A DNA stretch of 64,000 nucleotides, taken from NCBI RefSeq assembly GCF_001886735.1, contig NZ_CP018081.1, forward strand, positions 62,001-126,000. Direction: 5' to 3'. The stretch comes from Sulfitobacter alexandrii (lineage in GTDB: Bacteria; Pseudomonadota; Alphaproteobacteria; Rhodobacterales; Rhodobacteraceae). This document shows positions 42,655 through 51,934 of this stretch, piece after piece (position 1 is the first letter of the stretch; each line of letters begins with the position of its first letter). The translations under genes and the position numbers were made by a program. Under the pieces are notes generated by a model. It ran no database searches, was not told the DNA's origin, and saw only the letters and a list, made by a program, of their open reading frames with translations.

Positions 42655-43944
42655 ATGGAATTTCTTGCACCTGTGTCGCTATTGCTGGCGGGGCTTCTCG
42701 TCGTCGGGATGCCGATAGGCTTCGCGATGGGCATCGCCGGCACCGTCGGCCTGTATCTGATCGGCGGGCTCAATCTGGCGCTCGGCATCCTGTCGGTGGC
42801 CCCGTATCGCAACACCGCCTCTTGGCTGTTGACCGCCATTCCCTTGTTCATCTTGATGGCCGAGATCCTGTCGGCCAGTCGGATTTCGTCGGACATGTTC
42901 CGCGCCGCCAACAGGTGGGTGGGCCATTTGCCCGGCGGACTGGCCGTGGCCACGGTCTTTACCAGCGCAGGCTTCGGGGCGGTTTCGGGCTCGTCCACCG
43001 CGGCGACGGCCACGATGGCGCGCACCGTCGCGCCCGAGGCTGAGAAATATGGCTATGACCGCGGCATGATCGTAGGCACGGTTGCGGCCGCCGGGACGTT
43101 GTCGATCATGATCCCGCCTTCGGTTGTGCTGATGGTTTACGGTATCATCACCGAAACCTCGATCGGCGGGCTGTTCATTGCCGGCATTCTGCCGGGTCTC
43201 ATTACCGCGCTCAGCTTTGCCGGGATCACGATGGTCTGGGCGACGCTGAACCGCGATCTGGCGCCACCAGTGCAAAGCCATGGGTGGCGTGAGCGCTTCG
43301 CGTCACTGCGCGACATCTGGCCGGTGGTTCTGCTGTTCGTCTTTGTCGTGGCCGGGATTTATTCTGGCGCTGTCACCGTGACCGAAGCCGCCGCGGTCGG
43401 CTGCTTTGGCGCGATCATGATTGCCGCCGTGTTGCTCAGACGTATGGGCTGGCGCGAATTCATGGGGGCGCTCGAACGTACAACGCGCCCGACTGCAATG
43501 ATCTTCACCATTATTATCGGGGCGCACATTTTCGGCTATTTTGTCACCCTGACCATGGCACCGCAGGCGCTGGTTTCGTACGTGCAAGGGCTTGAGATCG
43601 GGCCGGGCGTGGTGATTTTAATCCTGATCCTGATCTACATCCTGCTGGGCTGCGTGATGGATCAGCTGGCGATCCTGATCCTGACCATGCCGATCGTCTT
43701 TCCAATGGTCATGGAGCTTGGCTATTCGCCGATCTGGTTCGGCATCCTGGTGACCAAAACGGTCGAAATCGGGCTGATTACCCCCCCAATCGGAATGAAC
43801 GTTTTCGTCGCCAGCTCGATCACCGGCGTACCTCTTAAACGGGTCTTTGTCGGGGTGCTGCCTTTCGTGCTGGCCGAGTTCGCGGTCTTGGCCCTGATCG
43901 CATTCTTTCCCGAGATCGTAACCGTGTTCTCGGGCGAATACTGA
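42655..43944 (+). CDS. dctM: TRAP transporter large permease subunit (DctM family)
   Basis: 429 aa polytopic protein. IPLFILMAEILSAS, GFGAVSGSSTAATATMARTV, GTLSIMIPPSVVLMVYGIIT, ILLGCVMDQLAILILTMPIV, and LITPPIGMNVFVASSITGV are all textbook DctM blocks. Forms the transporter with the 41028 and 42083 products; same gene order (PQM) as many Roseobacter TRAP systems. Confidence 0.94.
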   Translation: MEFLAPVSLLLAGLLVVGMPIGFAMGIAGTVGLYLIGGLNLALGILSVAPYRNTASWLLTAIPLFILMAEILSASRISSDMFRAANRWVGHLPGGLAVATVFTSAGFGAVSGSSTAATATMARTVAPEAEKYGYDRGMIVGTVAAAGTLSIMIPPSVVLMVYGIITETSIGGLFIAGILPGLITALSFAGITMVWATLNRDLAPPVQSHGWRERFASLRDIWPVVLLFVFVVAGIYSGAVTVTEAAAVGCFGAIMIAAVLLRRMGWREFMGALERTTRPTAMIFTIIIGAHIFGYFVTLTMAPQALVSYVQGLEIGPGVVILILILIYILLGCVMDQLAILILTMPIVFPMVMELGYSPIWFGILVTKTVEIGLITPPIGMNVFVASSITGVPLKRVFVGVLPFVLAEFAVLALIAFFPEIVTVFSGEY

Positions 43945-43963
43945 CAACCTGAAGGAGCGTAAC

Positions 43964-44713
43964 TTGGAACTGGGACTAAAGGACAAGGTGGCTATCGTCA
44001 CCGGATCGGGTCGCGGGATCGGCGCAGTGACCGCCCGCGCGCTGGCCGAAGAGGGGGCGAAGGTGGTGATCACCGATATCGACCCCGAAACCACAGAAGC
44101 CACCCGCGCCGCTCTTGAGGCCGACGGATACGACGCGATCGGCGTGGTCTGCGATGTCACGAACGAGGCACAGGTCGAAGCCCTCGTCTCGCGCACGATC
44201 GAAGCATTTGGCGCCGTCCACATCCTGGTCAACAATGCCGGATTTCCGCGCGACAACTACATCACCAAGATGCCCGAACAGGACTGGGACGCTGTTGTGG
44301 GCGTGATCCTGAAGGGTGCCTATACCTGCTCGCGCGCCGTGGTGCCGTACTTCATGGAACAGAAGTGGGGCCGGGTGATCAACATCTCCTCTCGCGCCTA
44401 TCTCGGCAATCCGGGACAGACCAACTATGCCGCCGCCAAGGCCGGCATCATCGGCTTCACCCGGGCGCTGGGGATGGAACAGGGGCGCTTCAATGTCACC
44501 GTAAATGCCATCGCGCCGGGGTTCATCGCCACCGAGATGATCGAGGCGCTTCCAAACTACGACCGGATAAAGTCGCGCGCTCTGGCAATGAATACCGTGC
44601 AGCGCCTTGGCAACGAACGCGACATCGCCAACGGCGTGGTGTTCCTCGCCTCGGATGCGGCGGAATACATCTCGGGCGAGACGCTTCACATCACCGGGGG
44701 GCGATATGGCTAA
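43964..44713 (+). CDS. Short-chain dehydrogenase/reductase
   Basis: 249 aa, FabG-like SDR. TTG start at 43964, correctly spaced from GAAGGAG. TGSGRGIG (13-20), NNAG (90-93), Ser in NISSRAYLG, Y155-x3-K159 (YAAAK), and the closing GVVFLASDAAEYISGETLHI. Probably oxidises or reduces a hydroxy/keto group of the imported acid or its CoA ester. Overlaps the next gene by 8 bp. Confidence 0.92.
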   Translation: MELGLKDKVAIVTGSGRGIGAVTARALAEEGAKVVITDIDPETTEATRAALEADGYDAIGVVCDVTNEAQVEALVSRTIEAFGAVHILVNNAGFPRDNYITKMPEQDWDAVVGVILKGAYTCSRAVVPYFMEQKWGRVINISSRAYLGNPGQTNYAAAKAGIIGFTRALGMEQGRFNVTVNAIAPGFIATEMIEALPNYDRIKSRALAMNTVQRLGNERDIANGVVFLASDAAEYISGETLHITGGRYG

Positions 44714-45878
44714 ACATGTCCCGGCCTCCGCCTGTGTCGAGGATCAAGAGACGCGGATGCTGCGAGACAGCATCCGGGGCTTCATGGCGCGCGAGCTGAC
44801 CGAAGAGCGCATCTCGCAATGCGAGGCGACGGGCGATCTGCCCTGGGCGATAATGGGCGAGCTACGCCAGTTCGGCTATCTTGGCGGGCTTCTCTCGGAA
44901 GAGGCCGGTGGCTACGGCCTCAGCTATCGCACCTGGGCGATGATGATGGAGGAAGCAGGATACCGCTGGCTTTCACTCCGGGTTCTGCTCAACACCGTGA
45001 ACATCGTGATCGCACTGTTCCACCACCTGGGCGATGCGCGCCAGAAGGAAAAGTGGCTGAAACCCGTCATGGCTGGCCAGATGCCGGTCTGGGTGGGGAT
45101 CACCGAACCCGACCACGGCTCTGATGTTGCCTCGGTGCAGACCCGCGCCGAGGACAAGGGCGACCACTGGCTGATCAATGGCGGCAAGCTGTGGACGACG
45201 AACGGCGTCAACGGCCGGGTCGGAATCCTGGTGGCACGGACATTCACGGAAGGCTGTGATGGCGATCTGAGTCTGTTCATCGTGGACCTCGAGGAGACCG
45301 ATTTCGAAGCTTCGCGGGTGGGCACGATGTTCATCAAGGCCACCGCGACATCGCAGCTGGCCTTTCAAGACGCAAAGGTGCCAAAGGAAAACCTGTTGGG
45401 TCCTGCGGGAAAGGGCCTCAAGGCGATCCTTACGGGGTTGAATTATGGCCGGCTCAACGTGGCGGCGGGCGCGGTGGGCGCGGCGCAGCGGTCGTTGGAC
45501 CTGTCCACCGATTACGTCAAGACGCGCAAGCAGTTCGGCAACGTGATCGGAAGCTATCAGCTGGTGCAGAAGCTGATCGTCGACATGACCATCCGCACCG
45601 AAGCGGCGCGCGCGTTGACTGACCGTGCCGCCCAAGCGCTGGACGCGGGTCTGCCTGGGCGCAAGGAATGCTCGATTGCCAAGCTCTATGCCAGCGAGGC
45701 GGCGCATGAGGTGGCCTCGATGGCGCTGCAGGCGCACGGCGGGCTGGGCTATTCGACCGACTACCCCGTCGAACGGTTGTTCCGCGACACGCGCGGCGGG
45801 CTGATCCCCGAAGGCACATCGGAAATCCAGACATTGATCATAGGGCGCGAGGTTCTCGGGATCTCGGCCTTCACCTGA
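44706..45878 (+). CDS. Acyl-CoA dehydrogenase with canonical EGT base
   Basis: 390 aa from ATG 44706, which overlaps the SDR stop; an in-frame upstream extension to 44607 lies inside the SDR and is not coding-like. GITEPDHGSDVASVQTRAED, RKQFGNVIGSYQLVQKLIVD, AHGGLGYSTDYPVERLFRDT, and IPEGTSEIQTLIIGREVLGI with E369, so the base is at the MCAD/glutaryl position. Helix G reads LNYGRLNVAAG, no second Glu. One of only two complete ACADs here with the EGT Glu; the other is at 51935. Confidence 0.93.
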   Translation: MAKHVPASACVEDQETRMLRDSIRGFMARELTEERISQCEATGDLPWAIMGELRQFGYLGGLLSEEAGGYGLSYRTWAMMMEEAGYRWLSLRVLLNTVNIVIALFHHLGDARQKEKWLKPVMAGQMPVWVGITEPDHGSDVASVQTRAEDKGDHWLINGGKLWTTNGVNGRVGILVARTFTEGCDGDLSLFIVDLEETDFEASRVGTMFIKATATSQLAFQDAKVPKENLLGPAGKGLKAILTGLNYGRLNVAAGAVGAAQRSLDLSTDYVKTRKQFGNVIGSYQLVQKLIVDMTIRTEAARALTDRAAQALDAGLPGRKECSIAKLYASEAAHEVASMALQAHGGLGYSTDYPVERLFRDTRGGLIPEGTSEIQTLIIGREVLGISAFT

Positions 45879-45888
45879 GGAGGCGGCC

Positions 45889-47403
45889 ATGCCGATGACC
45901 TTTCTCCAGGCCCTGAGGTTGAACGCGCGGCGGTTCCCCACGAAACCCTCGGTGGTGTTCGAGGGGAGGAGCCAGACCTATACGGATTTCCTTGACCGGG
46001 TGGAACGGATGATGACGGTGCTGGCGCGGCGCGGCATCGGACCGGGCGACAAGGTGGCGGTGATCTCGGAAAATCATCCCGATTTCCTTGCCGCCTATGT
46101 GGCGGTGACGGGGCTAGGCGCAATTCCCGCACCGATCAACTATCGCATCGCGCCCGAAGTCATGGCCGATGTGGTTGCCCGCTCGGACAGCAAAACCCTG
46201 CTGCTGGGCGATGCGGCGCTGGATCATGCCGATCTGTTCCGGACCGTGGTGGACGACATCGTCACCATCGGCGACGGGGCCCCGCAAGGACTGCCGCGCC
46301 TGTCGGACCTTCTGGCAGACACACCGCCCGATCCGCCGCAAGGGCAGGACGGCACCACGATCATGCTGCACACGTCGGGGACCACCGGCAAGCCCAAGGG
46401 CGCGCTGCGCAGTCTCTTCGGCATGGAGGAACGCGCCATCGAGCAGCGTTTCCGCCCCGACGACCGGGCGCTGTCGGCGCTGCCGATCTGCCTGTCGGCC
46501 GGCTGCACCTATACGCTGCTGCCGCTTTATCTGGGTGCCAGCGTCTATCTGATGCGCCGCTTCGACGGGGCCGCCGCGCTACGGCTGATCGAAGACGAGC
46601 GGCTGACCGCCACCATGCTGCTGCCCGCCATGCTCCAGCGGATGGTCGAGGCCGAGGGGTTCGCGAGCGCCGATCTGTCGTCGCTGGGGACTTTGCAATC
46701 TGGCGGCGGCGAGATGTATCTCGACCTCAAGCGTGCCGCGCTCGACAAGTTCGGCGATGCGCTGATGATCTATGCCGCCTCCAGCGAAGCAGGACCCTAT
46801 GCCAACCTGACCGCTCGGGATCTGCGCCGCAACCTTGCGGGCAACTGCGTCGGCCGCCCCTTCTTCGGGGTGGAACTCAAACTGCTGGACGACGATGGAA
46901 ACGAGGTGCCGCAGGGCGAGGTCGGCGAGATCTGCACCCGCAGCGAAAGCCGCTACGACGGGTATTACAAGGATGAGGCGCTGACCGCTGAAACCCGGCG
47001 CGGCGACTATCTGACCGTGGGCGATCTGGGCCGGATCGACGACGAAGGGCTGCTCTGGTTCACGGGTCGCAAGCGCGACATCATCAAGAGCGGCGGCATC
47101 AATGTCTACGCCCCCGAGATCGAGGAGGCGCTGGCCGGCCACCCGGCGATTGCCGAGGCGCATTGCATCGGCCTGCCCGATCCGCACTGGACCGAGGCGA
47201 TCTGCGCAGTGATCGTGCCCGCGCCGGGCGCGCAGCTGACAGCGGCCGATGTGATCGCCCATGCCGAAACCCGGCTTGACCGATACAAGCGCCCGCGGCG
47301 CGTGGTCTTTATGACGGCGGTGCCGCGCAACCTGACCGGCCGCGTTCTCAAGGCTGAACTGAAAGAGGCAGTGCTAGCGCTGCCAGAGGAGGAAACCCAA
47401 TGA
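45889..47403 (+). CDS. AMP-forming acyl-CoA synthetase (class I adenylate-forming)
   Basis: 504 aa. P-loop LHTSGTTGKPKGA (about 159-171), the YAASSEAGPYANLTARD segment in place of the usual A5 core, YLTVGDLGRIDDEGLLWFTG then RKRDIIKSGGINVYAPEIEE, and C-terminal PRNLTGRVLKAEL. The A10 lysine normally found as tGK is Arg485 here (TGR), with a Lys three residues on (K488). Cytosolic; activates a carboxylate via acyl-AMP. Strong AGGAGG ribosome site; second activation system of this operon besides the NDP-ligase and CaiB. Confidence 0.9.
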   Translation: MPMTFLQALRLNARRFPTKPSVVFEGRSQTYTDFLDRVERMMTVLARRGIGPGDKVAVISENHPDFLAAYVAVTGLGAIPAPINYRIAPEVMADVVARSDSKTLLLGDAALDHADLFRTVVDDIVTIGDGAPQGLPRLSDLLADTPPDPPQGQDGTTIMLHTSGTTGKPKGALRSLFGMEERAIEQRFRPDDRALSALPICLSAGCTYTLLPLYLGASVYLMRRFDGAAALRLIEDERLTATMLLPAMLQRMVEAEGFASADLSSLGTLQSGGGEMYLDLKRAALDKFGDALMIYAASSEAGPYANLTARDLRRNLAGNCVGRPFFGVELKLLDDDGNEVPQGEVGEICTRSESRYDGYYKDEALTAETRRGDYLTVGDLGRIDDEGLLWFTGRKRDIIKSGGINVYAPEIEEALAGHPAIAEAHCIGLPDPHWTEAICAVIVPAPGAQLTAADVIAHAETRLDRYKRPRRVVFMTAVPRNLTGRVLKAELKEAVLALPEEETQ

Positions 47404-47891
47404 CACGGCCCGATCTTTCGGCCCTCAAGGGCCAGCAACTCTACTGGGAGGACCTGAACGAAGGCGACCAGTTCGATAGCCCCACCCGTACCATCACCGA
47501 GGCCGACGTGGCTAATTTCGCCTGCCTGTCAGGCGACTTCAACCGGCTGCACGTCGATGCCGAATATGCCGCCGATTCGGCCTTTGGCCAGCGTATCGCG
47601 CACGGGCTTCTGGTGGTGTCGGTGATGTCCGGGCTGACCACGCGGATGCTGATGAACACGTTCCTGGAACCCTCGCTTCTGGGGTTGCTCGACATGCAGT
47701 GCAGCTTTCCCAACCCCACCTTCATCGGCGACACGATTGGCGTGCGCGTTACCGTAGCCGAGAAGCGCGAGACTTCGAAACCCGAACGCGGCATCCTGTC
47801 GTTCCGGCGCGAGGTCATCAACCAGCGTGGCGAAACCGTGGTGGAAGGGGTCTGGAAACTGCTCGTCCGGCGGGCGCCGCAAGGTGGCTGA
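47400..47891 (+). CDS. MaoC-family enoyl-CoA hydratase
   Basis: 163 aa. Unlike the other two MaoC proteins in the window it keeps the full motif SGDFNRLH (44-51: Asp46, Asn48, His51), then FGQRIAHGLLVVSVMSGLTT and FPNPTFIGDTIGVRVTVAEK. Expected to hydrate a trans-2-enoyl-CoA to a hydroxyacyl-CoA. ATGA overlap with the synthetase gene. Confidence 0.9.
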   Translation: MTRPDLSALKGQQLYWEDLNEGDQFDSPTRTITEADVANFACLSGDFNRLHVDAEYAADSAFGQRIAHGLLVVSVMSGLTTRMLMNTFLEPSLLGLLDMQCSFPNPTFIGDTIGVRVTVAEKRETSKPERGILSFRREVINQRGETVVEGVWKLLVRRAPQGG

Positions 47892-49995
47892 GCCGGTGGT
47901 CGCCCGCGACTTTCCCGATCTTTCGCGGCTCTTGTCGCCACGCAGCGTGGCGATCCTGGGCGCCAGTGAAAGGCCCCGTAGCGTGGGCAGCGACACCTTG
48001 CTGAACCTTGCCGAGCATTCCGACTTCGATGGGCAGATCTTTCCGGTCAACCCCGGGCGTGAAAGGGTGCATGGTTTGCGCGCCTATTCTGCAATGTCGG
48101 CCTTGCCTGGCCCCGTCGATGTGGCGGTGGTGTGCCTTCCAGCCGATGCGGTGGTGGGCGCCTTGCGCGATTGCGCGGCAGCAGGAACGGGGTTTGCGGT
48201 GGTCTTCACCTCTGGCTTTGGCGAAACCGGGGATGAGGGCCGTGCCGTCGAAGCCGAGATGGCTGAAATCGCCCGGCAAAGCGGGATGCGCATCTACGGG
48301 CCGAACTCGCCAGGGCTGAGCAACATCAACCGCCGCCTTGGGCTGACCTTTTCACCGGTATTCAAGAACGACACGCTGGGCGGCGGCATTGGGCTTGTCA
48401 CCCAGGGCGGCGGACTTGGCCGCGCCTTCATCCAGGCAAGCGAACGGGGTATCGGCGTTGGCCTGTGGTGCTCTACCGGCAACGAAGCCGACCTGACCAT
48501 GGCCGATGTCGTGTACCACATGGTGGGCGATCCCGACATAAAGGTAATCGCCCTTCTCGCCGAAGGCTTCCGCGACGGGCCGCGCTTTCTGGCAGCTGCC
48601 CGCGCCGCTGCTCGCGCCGGCAAGCCGGTGGTGGCGATGAAGGTGGGCAAGTCGGACTATGGCGTTGCTGCCACCCGTTCGCACACCGCCGCGCTTGCCG
48701 GATCGGCGGCGGTCACCTCGGCACTGTTTCGCCAGCATGGCATCGTCGAGGTGGAGGATCTGGACGAATTGATCGATACGGTGGCGCTGTTCGAGCGCGT
48801 CGGCATCGCCCCGCGGCGGGGGATCTGCGTCTATTCCTTCTCGGGTGGCACAGCGGCGCTGGCCGCCGATATGGTGGGCAGCGCCGGGCTGATCCTGTCC
48901 GAACTGGCCCCCGGCACCCGCGCGGGGTTGCGTGCGCTGGCCCCGTCTTATGCGGCGGTCGATAACCCGGTGGACCTGACCACCCAGGTCTTCACCCAAG
49001 ACAAGCTCAACCGCGATTGCCTGTCGCTGGTGGCGCGGGACCCGGCCACCGATGTTGTGCTTCTGCCGATTCCCGCCGACTACGGCCCGATCACCGACCG
49101 GTCCGCCGACGACATGGTCGCGCTGGCGCCGGACAGCCCGGCTCTGCTCCTGCCGGTCTGGATGAGCGGGCATCGCGCCGCTGGCTATGCCACGCTGAAC
49201 GCGGCAGGGCTGGCGCCTTTTCGCAGCCTCGGCAAGGCAGTGACGGCGTTGAAGCGGCTGATCTGGCGCGGCGACTGGAGCCCCTCGGGGACCTCCACGC
49301 TTGCTCTACCCGCATTTCCGCCCGGCGAGCTTGACGAGGCTGCCGCCAAGGCGGTGCTGGCCGACCTGGGTCTGACCGTGCCCGAAGGACGGGTCGTGAC
49401 CAGTGCCAGACAGGCAGGCGAGGCGGCGCGCGGGATCGGCTTTCCGGTGGTGCTCAAGGCGCTGGTGCCCGGTCTTCTGCACAAGACCGAAGCCGGGGCC
49501 GTGGCCGTCGGGCTGATGGATGAGCAGGCGCTGGCGGCGGCCTGGGGCGCGATGATGACATCGCTTTCAGCACAGGGGCACAGGCTGGAGCGCGCTCTGG
49601 TTGAGCGCATGGAACAGGGGCCGGGCGTCGAGGTGATGGCGGGACTGCACCGCGATCCGGTGTTCGGCCCGGTGGTGAGCTTCGGCCTCGGCGGCGTGAT
49701 GGTCGAGGCGCTTTCTGACGTCACGCACCGCGCCGCGCCCTTTGGGCGGGACGAGGCGCTGGCGATGATCGACGAGATCCGCGGACGCGCACTGCTGGGT
49801 CCGCTGCGCGGCCGCCCCGGCGCCGATCTGGGCGCGCTGGCCGATCTTCTCGTGATCCTGGCCGCCCTGGGTGCGCGCGGCGACATCGCGGAGATGGATC
49901 TCAATCCGGTGCGCGCCGGTCCGGCGGGTGCGACGGTGCTTGACGCGGTGATCCTGCGCGCTCCGACCGAGATAGAAGGAAAGGCAAGGCAATGA
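47884..49995 (+). CDS. Fused NDP-forming acyl-CoA ligase (alpha-beta)
   Basis: 703 aa from GTG 47884, overlapping the MaoC stop; other GTG codons at 47827 and 47896 are possible. CoA-binding domain (LLSPRSVAILGASERPRSVG), phospho-His in ATRSHTAALAG (H267), and ATP-grasp half (AAKAVLADLGLTVPEGRVV, FPVVLKALVPGLLHKTEAGA, VVSFGLGGVMVEALSDVTHR, IAEMDLNPVRAGPAG). Similar layout to the 34956 protein but clearly diverged. Confidence 0.9.
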   Translation: MAEPVVARDFPDLSRLLSPRSVAILGASERPRSVGSDTLLNLAEHSDFDGQIFPVNPGRERVHGLRAYSAMSALPGPVDVAVVCLPADAVVGALRDCAAAGTGFAVVFTSGFGETGDEGRAVEAEMAEIARQSGMRIYGPNSPGLSNINRRLGLTFSPVFKNDTLGGGIGLVTQGGGLGRAFIQASERGIGVGLWCSTGNEADLTMADVVYHMVGDPDIKVIALLAEGFRDGPRFLAAARAAARAGKPVVAMKVGKSDYGVAATRSHTAALAGSAAVTSALFRQHGIVEVEDLDELIDTVALFERVGIAPRRGICVYSFSGGTAALAADMVGSAGLILSELAPGTRAGLRALAPSYAAVDNPVDLTTQVFTQDKLNRDCLSLVARDPATDVVLLPIPADYGPITDRSADDMVALAPDSPALLLPVWMSGHRAAGYATLNAAGLAPFRSLGKAVTALKRLIWRGDWSPSGTSTLALPAFPPGELDEAAAKAVLADLGLTVPEGRVVTSARQAGEAARGIGFPVVLKALVPGLLHKTEAGAVAVGLMDEQALAAAWGAMMTSLSAQGHRLERALVERMEQGPGVEVMAGLHRDPVFGPVVSFGLGGVMVEALSDVTHRAAPFGRDEALAMIDEIRGRALLGPLRGRPGADLGALADLLVILAALGARGDIAEMDLNPVRAGPAGATVLDAVILRAPTEIEGKARQ

Positions 49996-50810
49996 CGGTA
50001 AAGACGGACATCGGTTTCACCACCCGCGACCGCATCTATGTGCGCGGGCGCGATCTGGCCGATGAGATCCTGGGCAAGATGGATTTCGTCGACATGATCT
50101 ATTTCACCGCCACGGGGAAAGAGCCGGATGCCCGCACCCGCGCGATGACCAACGCGATCATCGTCACCGCCACCGATCACGGCCTTACCCCCAGCGCCAT
50201 CGCCGCGCGGATGACCATTCTCGGCGCGCCGGAATCGCTTCAGGGTGCGGTGGCCGCGGGCTTGCTGGGCGCGGGGAACCATTTTCTCGGCACCATGCAG
50301 AACGCCGCGGCCTTTACCCGCGACGAGATCGGCGAGCTGTCCGACAGCGACGACGACGCAGCCTATGCCGCCCGCGCGCAAGAGGCCGTGCGCGCCTTTC
50401 GCGCGGCGCGCCGGATCGTGCCAGGCCTCGGTCATCCGATCCATGTCGACGGCGACCCCCGCACGCCGGTCCTGCGCCGGATCGCCGGCGAGAATGGGTT
50501 CGACGGGCGGCACTGGCGCTTCATGGCGGCCGTCGAGGCCGCCGCCCGCGAGGAATATGGACGTCTGCTGCCCATCAACGCCGCCGGCGCGGTCGGGGCC
50601 ACCGTTTCGGACATGGGGCTTGCCCCGATCTGGGCGCGGGCCTTCGCCCTGATTGGCCGATCCGCCGGGCTTCTGGCGCATCTGATGGAAGAGCTCGAAA
50701 ATCCGCAGGGTCAGAAGATCTGGGACATGATCCTGGAACAGGACGACTCGGCGGAATGCGCCGGGATTGCCGACCCGGACCGCGCAGACAGCACAGGAGA
50801 GCAAAAATGA
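49992..50810 (+). CDS. Citryl-CoA lyase-like (citrate synthase-fold) protein
   Basis: 272 aa, much shorter than citrate synthase (about 430) and like citryl-CoA lyases. Conserved sites can be traced: TDHGLTPSAIAAR (H64), GAGNHFLGTMQNAAAF in place of the citrate-synthase HGG segment, GLGHPIHVDGDPRTP (H148, the GxGHP motif) and VSDMGL (D207). Such enzymes split citryl-CoA into acetyl-CoA and oxaloacetate. In an operon with ligase, ACAD, MaoC and CaiB genes it would be the carbon-carbon cleavage step. Confidence 0.82.
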   Translation: MTVKTDIGFTTRDRIYVRGRDLADEILGKMDFVDMIYFTATGKEPDARTRAMTNAIIVTATDHGLTPSAIAARMTILGAPESLQGAVAAGLLGAGNHFLGTMQNAAAFTRDEIGELSDSDDDAAYAARAQEAVRAFRAARRIVPGLGHPIHVDGDPRTPVLRRIAGENGFDGRHWRFMAAVEAAAREEYGRLLPINAAGAVGATVSDMGLAPIWARAFALIGRSAGLLAHLMEELENPQGQKIWDMILEQDDSAECAGIADPDRADSTGEQK

Positions 50811-51928
50811 CCGGCACTGCACCGCTTTCGGGGCTTCGCGTTCTCGATCTGACCGAGCTTCTGCCTGGGCCCTATGCAACGCAGCAACTGGCCGAGATGG
50901 GGGCCGAGGTCATCAAGGTCGAACGTCCTGCGGGCGACGCCGCGCGCGCCATGTTCCCCGGCCTCTTTGCCGCCGTGAACCGCGGCAAGAAAAGCATCGC
51001 CCTGAACCTAAAGGATGACACAGACCGCGCGGCTTTCCTGCGGCTGGCCAAACGGGCGGACGTCGTGATCGAGGGTTATCGCCCGGGCGTGACCGCGCGG
51101 CTGGGCATCGACTATGAGACGCTTTCGGCGCTCAATCCCGGCCTCGTCTACTGTTCGGTCAGCGGCTATGGTCAGACCGGGCCGGCGCGCGACTGGCCGG
51201 GGCATGATCTGAACTACGCGGCGATGGCGGGCGCGGTGGCGATCTCGGGCGCGCCCGACGGACCGCCTGAATACACGACGGGCGTGCCGATCGGGGATCT
51301 CTCGGCAGCCATGTATGCCATCATCACCATTCTTGCTGCGTTGCACGGACGCGACGCCACGGGGCGGGGCCAGTATCTGGACGTGGCGATCACCGACGCG
51401 CTGGCCAGCTGGGTCGCCCCGCGCTACGGTGTGTGGGACGCCGGACGCCAGGCCGGGCGCGAGATCACAAAGGCCGATATCCTGCGCCGCGCCGCCTATG
51501 GTATCTTCGCGACCGCCGACGGTAAATACATCACCATCGGCGCGATCGAGACGCATTTCTTCCGCCGCCTGATCCGTGCCACCGGGATGACGGGCTTCGA
51601 CGATCCTGCGCTTGACGACTTCGCCGCACGCACCGACCGCACGGATGATATCCGCGCCGCCCTGACCCCGCTGATCGCCGCGCGTCCCTATGCGCATTGG
51701 GCGGAGATCTTCGAGGCCGAGGATGTTCCCTTCGCCCCGGTCAACGGGCTGGAGGATCTGGCCCGGGACCCGCAGCTCAAGGCGCGCGGGATGGTGCGCT
51801 CAGCCGGCGCGGCCCAGGTGATGGCCTTCCCGGTGCCGATGGCTGGGATGAGTGATCCGGCGGGCCACGTCCCGGCAGTGGGCGAGCATCAGGCCGAAAT
51901 TCTGGACCAAGCCGAAAAGCTGGAGTGA
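50807..51928 (+). CDS. CaiB/BaiF family III CoA-transferase
   Basis: 373 aa from ATG 50807 (AGGAGAGC ahead). LRVLDLTELLPGPYATQQLA, AEVIKVERPAGDAAR, VNRGKKSIALNLKDD, and the catalytic Asp in TGVPIGDLSAAMYAI (D164). ATGA overlap with the lyase gene implies a fixed stoichiometry or at least co-translation. Could recycle CoA from product to incoming acid in this pathway. Confidence 0.92.
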   Translation: MTGTAPLSGLRVLDLTELLPGPYATQQLAEMGAEVIKVERPAGDAARAMFPGLFAAVNRGKKSIALNLKDDTDRAAFLRLAKRADVVIEGYRPGVTARLGIDYETLSALNPGLVYCSVSGYGQTGPARDWPGHDLNYAAMAGAVAISGAPDGPPEYTTGVPIGDLSAAMYAIITILAALHGRDATGRGQYLDVAITDALASWVAPRYGVWDAGRQAGREITKADILRRAAYGIFATADGKYITIGAIETHFFRRLIRATGMTGFDDPALDDFAARTDRTDDIRAALTPLIAARPYAHWAEIFEAEDVPFAPVNGLEDLARDPQLKARGMVRSAGAAQVMAFPVPMAGMSDPAGHVPAVGEHQAEILDQAEKLE

Positions 51929-51934
51929 GGACCG

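Noticed and set aside
44607..44705. N-terminal extension of the 44706 ACAD
   Set aside because: It lies wholly inside the SDR gene and has no resemblance to an ACAD N-terminus.
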